From: Talpa occidentalis
Lineage: Eukaryota > Chordata > Mammalia > Eulipotyphla > Talpidae
Direction of reading: 5' to 3'
Assembly: GCF_014898055.3 (NCBI RefSeq)
Contig: NW_023604861.1
Span: 98,272,083-98,336,082, forward strand
Length of the DNA stretch: 64,000 nt
Below the pieces are notes generated by a model, which saw only the letters and a program-made list of their open reading frames with translations, was not told the origin of the DNA and did no database searches. Position 1 is the stretch's first letter. Every line of letters starts with the position of its first letter. Made by a program: the position numbers and the translations under genes. Below, one piece after another: positions 48,246 to 64,000 of this stretch.

Positions 48246-48280
48246 AAAATAATACAAAATAATACAAAAATAATACAACC
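48246..48280. repeat. AAAATAATAC tandem repeat (about 3 units)
   Basis: Imperfect tandem copies of a 10-11 bp unit. Confidence 0.7.
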
Positions 48281-49639
48281 CTGCTGTGTGGCTGACTAGT
48301 GACCCCCAAGAGGCAAGGGCGGCTTTCTCTCTAAGGAATTACCATCCACAGATGAACCTTAAATTAAGGGCTTACAGCTGCTGGCTCGGGCAGACACAAG
48401 AGGGTGTCCGATAAATGTGTCATTCTCCGGAGCAAGGAAACCCCAAACTGTGCGCAGTGAATACCAAGATCTGTGTCCTGTGAGCCTGAGGTAGTGATCT
48501 CAGCCCCAGCTAGTGACCCTTTGGTCCACTCCCATGGAAGTGGTAAACTGAGACTCCAGGAAGCCAGAGTAAGCCAGGTCACACAGCTGTTGTTTTATTA
48601 TTTGTTCATTGAATACATGGCAGAGATTGAATCCAGCTTCTCATAATTTGAACAATCTAAAAGATTTTTTTTTTCTTTCTGCTCCATAATCTATAAGTTC
48701 TCTCTTTGGCCATGCATCAAAGAAAGAACCTTCTAGAGCCTTCCAATGCTAGTCAATCCCAGCCCCCCACTTTGTGCTTCATTGAAGTTCATGGGCTTTT
48801 TCTATTTAAGATGCTGTTTAACAACCACAGTCATCAGAATTCTGTGCCTCTTCCCACCAAGTTATCCCCTTGATGCCAATCAACTATTCTGTGCCACTCA
48901 CCCTGGCAGGGTGGGTGCCCCCAACACTTGGGCTACTCTGCTTTCCATTTGCCTGACCTCCTTGGGGCAAAAGCTGGTGTTAGCAGAGGAAATAGGGAGC
49001 AGGACTTCCTGACCCAGTCCCCACTTCAAAGAACACCACACAAGGCACCAGAGGGAGGGCGTAGTTAACTTCTTAAATTGCCAGCAGCTCCGACTTTCCA
49101 GAGGGTGGGAACTGCCTGGCAAAAAAGAGCAGTCCTTCCTGCACACTGAGTCCCATTGCGCAGCCAAGAGGAGGTGACCTCCGGCTGACCGTGTGCCGGG
49201 AGGCAGAGTGCCTGAGGCTGGAGCTGGTGCCAAGGGTAACCCAAACACAAGTGCTGGCCCTGCTCCCACCCCCATGCCTTCCTGGAACTCAGAGATCACC
49301 ACAGAAATGTTTTCCCACAGCTTAGGGAGCCAAGGAAGGACATTCTGGGGACTCCGCCCACCTGCAGCAGCCTGGGCACCTAGACCTTAGGCTCCGCAGG
49401 GCTCCTGGACTGTAGCAGCCCATTCTGCTGGGCCCCAGGGAGTGGGCATGCTGGGGCTGAGGGGAGTCCCAACCCACCTACTTATACCAAGCTGCTAGGA
49501 GCTGCTAGTTGCAATGTGACCCAAAATGGTTGGGGTCCTGCTTCACCCCCACAGAGCTTCCTGTTAGGGTTCTGAGCTAGCCAAGTTCCTGAAGTTGCCT
49601 GTGAGAGTGCCCAGGAGTCCCTTTGCCCAGGGGCCACCT

Positions 49640-49880
49640 TGCATCCACACACACACTCCTACTCATCCCTTAAGGCCTTACGCAAAAACCCCTTCACTTC
49701 TCAGGGTTTCCAGGAGCTTTCTTTCCAAAGGTCTGCAAAAGCCATTGACCTCCCCTCAACTCTCTGAATTGGGCCTCTCTCTTTCACTGCCAAAAAGATT
49801 CCCTGATGAACTTCTCCAGCTCTACTGAGGCCAGCTGGGCTGTAGTCCAGCCTGCCTCTGTGCCCAGACTCTGTACCTCC
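49640..49880 (+). mobile_element. L2 3'-end remnant
   Basis: Contains ACTCATCCCTTAAGGCCTTA followed by a decayed L2-like 3' region. Confidence 0.4.
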
Positions 49881-50899
49881 TATTAGCTGCATCACCTTAA
49901 AGCAAGTTAGATTATAATTCTGTCTAGCACCAGCTGAGTACTCCGTAAGTGTCCACCACTACCTTGCTCATTATTAAAAAAAAAGTTAAAGTCATGGGAC
50001 ATAAATTTAAGCAAAAAAAAAATGTTCTTAGTGAAAATAAGGAGCTCAAGATCAAGAAAATGAGCAAGTCTCTGAGGGTCTAGAATCACTGATTTTGCAC
50101 CAAGAAAAAGGCAGGGGTGCATCTGCGTGGCACAGCATGAGAAGGGTTCATTGCTGCCAGGCAAGCTCAGTGAGGCGCCTTCTGCTCTGGCTCCACTTCC
50201 CATGTGCTGGCAAGCATGGTCTTTTCTCTGCGATGAGCCGCTTAGTAGCATGACACTGAACTGGGGAGAGAAGCAGTCGAGCTGACTCAGAAGGTGCCAC
50301 TGCCTTGAGCTGCTATTTGTCCCCCGCAGCCCAGGAAGGGTTCCTCTGCGTAAGCCCCTCTCTCTGAGATGGGCGCTGTGCAGCAATGGTGGGCAGTGTG
50401 GAGTTTATATGCAACACTCATGTCCTGAAGAGCTTGCTCCTCATGTTAGAAAGCTGGTGGCATGGGGTGGGGGAGTAGCAGTGGACAGAGTGGTTAAGCA
50501 ATTTGACTGATAGCCTAGCAAGATGATGGACTTTCGACCTAGTTATCAGATCCACGTATTTCCTGAAGCTGTCCCATAGCCCTGACTTACACCTTGGGCT
50601 TGGTTTGAATGTGGTGATCTGTGGCTGGAAGTTTGAAAAACCCTCATGACAGGAAAAGAAGCAAATGTGATTCCAGGCAGTCTTTGTAGTGCAAATGATG
50701 TTGCCCATGGGGATGCTACACCTAGCATACAAAGTGGAATGATTTACCTATGTAGCAGGCAAGCATTTCTAACTGCAAAATATTTCATTAAGAAGAGAGG
50801 GTGTCCACTAGGATCATCGGTTTCTACACTGTAGCAGGCACTATTTCATTCAATAGACAGAACAGGGACTATTTGGGGAATGGTATCTGCCCCTGGTGG

Positions 50900-51950
50900 T
50901 TGCAACTAGAACATTTTAAGTTTTAATAATTAACAGCACATGTTTAACGTGTTCACTTTGCTACCTTTTGACATATGTATACTCTGAAATCATCACAACC
51001 AAAATAATGAACAGATCTATATGCCCCCAAAGGTCCTTTATGTCCATTTGTTCTTCCTGTCAACCCTACCACCCTGTCCTGTTGCAAGTAACCACTGATC
51101 TGCTTTCTATTACAGTAGATTAGTTTGCATTTTTTGTAGAATTTGTACAATGGATCATACAGTATGTGCTCATTTTTGTCTGGCTCCTTTCACACAACAT
51201 AATTATTTTGAGATTCATCTTTGTCTGCATCATAGTCCATTCCTTTTCACTGCTGAGCAGCAGTCTTCACATACACACACCACTTTTGGTACATATGTTC
51301 ACCTGTTGATATGCCTTTGCATTATTTCCAGTTTTTGCCTATTACAAATTAAACTGCTATGGACATTTATATGTAAGTGTTGGTAAAGGCAGATCCTTTT
51401 GCTTCTCTTGAATACATACATAGGAAGGGAATGGCCTTCCTAAGGCAAGTTATCTTTTAACATTGTAAGGAACTTCCAAATTCTTTTCCAAAGGGGGTGG
51501 ATCATTCACATTGCCACTAGAAAAGTATCAGAGTTTCACTTGTCTCATATTTTCACCCACAAATGCTGATTTAAAAATTTGAACATTCTAGGGCCTCCCC
51601 TGGTGGCACAGGAAGTTGAGCGCTGTGCTGTGAAGCTGTCCACAGCCTCTGCAGCACCGGTTCAATCCCGGCCAGCCAGCGAGGGTTCCACATGGCACAG
51701 CAGACCTCTCGTCTCACCCGCTGCTCCCCTCAGCAATGTATTTCGTCAGTCTGCCTGTTCTGTTCCCCACTCTGTCTCTGGTGAATCCGCTCACTCTCCC
51801 ACGCATCTGGCCTGTACCCTGGTTCTTGTATAAATAAATAAATCCTTAAAAAAAAATTTGAACACTCTAATGGGAGTGTAATTTGCATTTCTCTAATGGT
51901 TGGTAAGTATCTTTTTATGCTTGTTTATCACTGCTGTGTCTGTGGGTTTT
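50900..51950 (-). mobile_element. Old L1 3' end, split by a SINE
   Basis: Reverse-strand L1 from 3'UTR (50900) to ORF2 (51950). It includes CATAGTCCATTCCTTTTCAC, GTAATTTGCATTTCTC and CCTTTCACACAACATAATT. It is interrupted by the SINE at 51591-51851. Confidence 0.7.
51591..51851 (+). mobile_element. tRNA-derived SINE, type B
   Basis: Flanked by AAAAATTTGAACATTCTA (51573-51590) and AAAAATTTGAACACTCTA (51852-51869), one mismatch in 18. Confidence 0.92.
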
Positions 51951-51960
51951 GGCTCTTCAA

Positions 51961-52440
51961 AACTTAAGCAGAATTGCTATATGACCTAGCAATTTCACTC
52001 CTACATATATCTCTGACAGAAAACATATGCCGGCACAGTGGCTTGTACACAACTGCTCAGAGCAGCATTATTCATAAGTTAAAAAGCAGACCTAATTCAG
52101 ATGTCTATCAATTGATGAATGGATAAATAAAAATATAGTCTGGCCATACAATGAAGTACTAGAGAATAACATGAAGCGCTGATGTATGCTATATAGGTGA
52201 ACCTTGAGAAAACTATGCTAAGTGAAAGAAGTCTCACAAGGCCATATATTATATCATCCCACCTATATGAAATAGGTAAATCTATGGAGAGTAGATCAGT
52301 GGTTAGCATAGGCTGGCATTAGAGGGTAGTGGGGAGTGAACACTAATGGGCATAATTTTGTACTGAGGTGATGAAGTCTTAATTGTAGTAATGGTTGCAC
52401 AACTTGGTGAATGTATCAACAACCACTGAATTGCCAAGAT
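51961..52440 (+). mobile_element. Old L1 ORF2 end and 3'UTR
   Basis: Contains ATATGACCTAGCAATTTCAC, TCAATTGATGAATGGATAAA, TATGCTAAGTGAAAGAAGTC and GGTTGCACAACTTGGTGAAT in L1 order. It is head-to-head with the remnant on the left. Confidence 0.75.
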
Positions 52441-53589
52441 GAAATAACAGGAGAAAATTTCCCTAGTTTAGCAAAAAACAGTTAAATCCAGACTCAAGAA
52501 GCTAAGCAAAACCAAATAAATAGAAATTCATACCAAGACATGCCATAAACAAAGAAAGCTCTAGAAAAACAGTATCTGTCTGCAAGGAGAAAACAATTCA
52601 AGAAGCCAGAAGGAAGTGGCACATTTTTCAAGGGCTGAAAGAACTGTCAACCTTGAATTCTTTATCTGGGGAAATTATTCTCCAGGAATTAAAGGAAAAT
52701 AAATCATCAGATAAAGGAGAATGATGCAAATTTGTTACCAATAGACATACCCTAAAAAAATCACATTCTTTAAGTGCAAAGGAAATACGTAAGATAGAAA
52801 ACATATATATTGCTATCTGTCTTTGGTTGCTGGCACAGAACTCCTAAAACTCCTCTAATGTCCTAAGGAATGAGAACTATAAGCATATTTTGTTCTAATA
52901 TTTGGCCTTCGACTTGTTCCTAAATTTCCTCGGTGATAACATTATCTTTTTTTCTACCGAGGTGACTCTTAGTGGGCTGCCCAATGGGGGCTGTTACCAA
53001 AAAGACCGAGTCATAATTAGAAGCTTGGGCTTTTCGGCCTTGCACTGGCATCTACAGTGCAGGGGGGCAGTCTTGTAGAACTGAGCCTTAATCTGTGTGA
53101 TGTGGTGTCATCTTCATGTAGAAAGCATCAGAATTGAGCTAAATTATAGGACATCCAGCTAACATTGCAGATAATTGTTTGGTGAGAGAAAACTCCCACA
53201 CATCTGGTATCAGAAGTGTTTGGATTGTGGTAGTAGGTTGAGAATAAAGAGGAAACACAGGAGAAATGGGTCTTTCCCTACTCAAAGTGATGAGAGAGAC
53301 TTGGCATGTTAGGAAAGAAGAAAGAACATTTCAAAGAACAAAAACAGGTATAAATACAAAGTATTTTTTTCATTTTGATTTTTCTATACTGTTTGATGAT
53401 TGAAGCAAAAACTACAACATTGTCTAATATGGTTTTCAATGTAAGTGGAGGAAATTTTAAAACAAATAAGAGAAGTTAGAGGGACTTAAAGAGACACCAG
53501 CAGACTGGAGGTAAGTGGTATATGTATAATGCAATACCCAGGCAACCACTAATCAACTATACAAAGAGAATTTCAGACTCAGAAACAAC

Positions 53590-53710
53590 AGTTTGCCCAT
53601 TTTTCTCTACTTTCTAGCTGTGTGACTATAACTAAATACTTAACTGCTCTGTAAAATGAAGCTAATATTCATTTTGAATGAATCAGTTAATGTAAATTAA
53701 CTAGAATTAT
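53590..53710 (+). repeat. MIR remnant
   Basis: Contains TTTCTAGCTGTGTGACTATA, ACTTAACTGCTCTGTAAAAT, then GAAGCTAATATTCATTTT. Confidence 0.6.
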
Positions 53711-53889
53711 AGCAATTATTTCAAATATTGCTTTTTCTTGGGTCTGACTATAAGCCCTGTCTTCCTAATCCATTCACTTTTGCTAGTTTAAATAAATACT
53801 TAAAATAGTCTTAAACTAGGGCATGTAAAAAAGTTCTGATCACAGTGACAGGTATATACCATGTGCTCAAGAAATTAAAGTCACAATTA

Positions 53890-53905
53890 TTTATTTATAA
53901 ATAAA
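53890..53905 (-). terminator. MRPS5: Palindromic polyadenylation signal at MRPS5 3' end
   Basis: TTTATTTATAAATAAA is a perfect 16 bp palindrome. It holds AATAAA on the - strand (53890-53895) and on the + strand (53900-53905). The - strand copy is the first canonical signal after the MRPS5 stop. Confidence 0.65.
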
Positions 53906-53923
53906 GACGGTTGGCTTTTTCTT

Positions 53924-53942
53924 AAAAAAAAAAAAAAAAAAA
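53924..53942 (+). repeat. A19 tract beside the MRPS5 3' end
   Basis: Nineteen A's begin 18 nt after the + strand AATAAA at 53900-53905, a spacing like a processed RNA end. It is not linked to any recognised gene copy. Confidence 0.8.
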
Positions 53943-54023
53943 GTGGCATTCCAATGCAGGATGGAGTCTCCTCGAGGTGGTGGACGGTATCAGACATGCG
54001 GCTACGTAAGGCCAAAGGGCAGC

Positions 54024-62884
<8,861 letters not shown>

Positions 62885-64000
62885 CTAAAAGACAAAATGT
62901 TTCATAACTATCACCCCTTGGGGAAATCCTGGAGCAAGGAACTGGAGTGGCCGCTTCACACATAGGCACACGTGGCAGGAAGGCATATTAGTGCCCTCAT
63001 CAACAGCAGACTTTCTGAAAGGAAACAGCTCTCTAGACTGTTTCTTTAGGTGTAGAATGGGAAGACTTTCTCTCCCTTATTTCACAGGGTTCTTGAGAGG
63101 TCTGATTGAGATCACTTTAAAGGAATGTGAAACTACGCAGCTCAGTATACCCTAGTTTAGTGAGTGTAATGTGATAAAAAAGAGTTGGTTAAACTTTAAC
63201 ATAAGTAACTACACAAAACATAGCCCAATTCAGAGATTTTTAAAATACAGAAAACTGTGCCTCTTAGAAATGATACAGAAATAATTAGTGGAGCCTGGAT
63301 CTCTATACTAAGGATTATGCTCAACTGAGAAGAAAATATTTGGAAATACCAAATAGTTGCATAGCAAATGCTTATTAGGAACTACAGGAAAACCTACATT
63401 TTGGGAGGGCATAGTTAAATGACCAGGAACAATGAAACTGAACTAAACTGCTTACATGGCAGCCCTTTTCCCATAAAATGAGATGGAAGGAAAAGGAAGT
63501 GCTAGTCCACTGCCATGAATAATCTTACAGGAAATACCCAATATATAAGAATTCTTCAGAGGAATTAACTTCCAAAAGTTAATCCTTCTTTTGCTGAATC
63601 ATATCAGCCTCCACCTTCTCTTGCTATTCCTTGCTTCTCTGGGAAATGGTCTGCATGGCTCTATTTCTCATGAGGGACATTCAAACCAGGCCAAAGATAA
63701 AAAATACTTATAAACATTAATTTTAAACTTCAAATTCTATCTCACAATTGATATTGAAGAAATAATGTACATGTTCAACCACAAGGAGCCCAAGCAGAGA
63801 TTATTCCACGGGTATTTAACACCAGATATGCCACTGGCTCCAAGGGGAGTTGCCCTGGGAGGAGAGTGACTGAAATTTACTTAATAGAAGTTGTGGTTTC
63901 AAGAACCTGCAAGCAGCAGCCACTAGATCACTTCTCCCCCCAGGAGCTGGACATTCACTGCAACCCAAGCTTTCAATTCCTGCCGCAAGGAATTGAATTG
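62885..64000 (-). other. MRPS5: MRPS5 intron running off the window
   Basis: I found no further exon here. There is a MIR-like trace at about 63035-63150, and the rest is unassigned. The remaining 5' exons of MRPS5 should lie beyond 64000. Confidence 0.65.
63035..63150 (+). repeat. MIR remnant
   Basis: Contains GTGTAGAATGGGAAGAC, ATTTCACAGGGTTCTTGAGA, then TTTAAAGGAATGTGAAAC. Confidence 0.45.

Larger units (their letters stand above)
38990..53869. other. Intergenic between convergent MAL and MRPS5
   Basis: No gene is supported in this gap. It holds three SINEs, old L1 pieces at 50900-52440, L2 pieces and MIR traces. 45210-45440 resembles reverse-strand old L1. 45441-46700, 47010-48520 and 52441-53590 are unassigned. 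Confidence 0.7.
53870..54023 (-). other. MRPS5: MRPS5 3' untranslated region (approximate)
   Basis: Short 3'UTR of about 150 nt from the stop to the - strand AATAAA at 53890-53895 plus an assumed cleavage distance. It contains a T19 run on the - strand (A19 at 53924-53942 on +). The true end is not determinable from sequence alone. Confidence 0.6.

Noticed and set aside
62885..64000. Search for another upstream MRPS5 exon
   Set aside because: No - strand segment with both splice sites and MRPS5-like coding sequence was found, so none is called.

Overview
This is a 64 kb window of a placental-mammal nuclear genome. The evidence is split genes with GT-AG introns, a CpG island at a promoter, L1, L2 and MIR remnants, and many copies of a lineage-specific tRNA-derived SINE. 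There are no bacterial operons, CRISPR arrays, tRNA/rRNA genes or complete viral genes. I cannot name the SINE family, so I do not assign the species beyond placental mammal.

Two protein-coding genes are supported. MAL (myelin and lymphocyte protein) lies on the + strand with four coding exons at 16126-16218, 32288-32455, 33562-33687 and 38371-38445. All junctions are GT-AG and keep frame, giving an intact 153-residue tetraspan MARVEL protein. A CpG island covers its promoter and first exon, and an AATAAA follows about 450 bp after the stop. The 3' part of MRPS5 (mitochondrial small-subunit ribosomal protein uS5m) lies on the - strand with six in-frame coding exons at 62884-62794, 62190-62144, 60075-60018, 59725-59663, 56509-56373 and 54248-54024. 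They encode the last ~206 residues, including the S5 domain. The upstream exons lie beyond position 64000. The convergent MAL / MRPS5 order matches what I recall of human chromosome 2q11.

Layout: 1-15780 is intergenic sequence upstream of MAL with old L1 pieces, an LTR element at about 3331-5762, and SINEs. 15780-16340 is the MAL promoter island and exon 1. 16219-38370 holds the MAL introns (the first is 16 kb). 38371-38990 is the last exon and 3'UTR. 38990-53880 is the intergenic gap between the two convergent 3' ends. 53880-62884 is MRPS5, and 62885-64000 is its next intron.

The mobile-element record is the most informative part of the noncoding sequence. Fourteen SINE copies fall into two subfamilies. 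The GC-rich one (type A) has perfect target-site duplications where these are clear, and the other (type B) often has decayed ones. One type A copy sits in the poly(A) tail of a young L1, and both lie inside one duplicated target site. I found no convincing undescribed gene system. The findings are transposon structure, palindromes and gene-end architecture.
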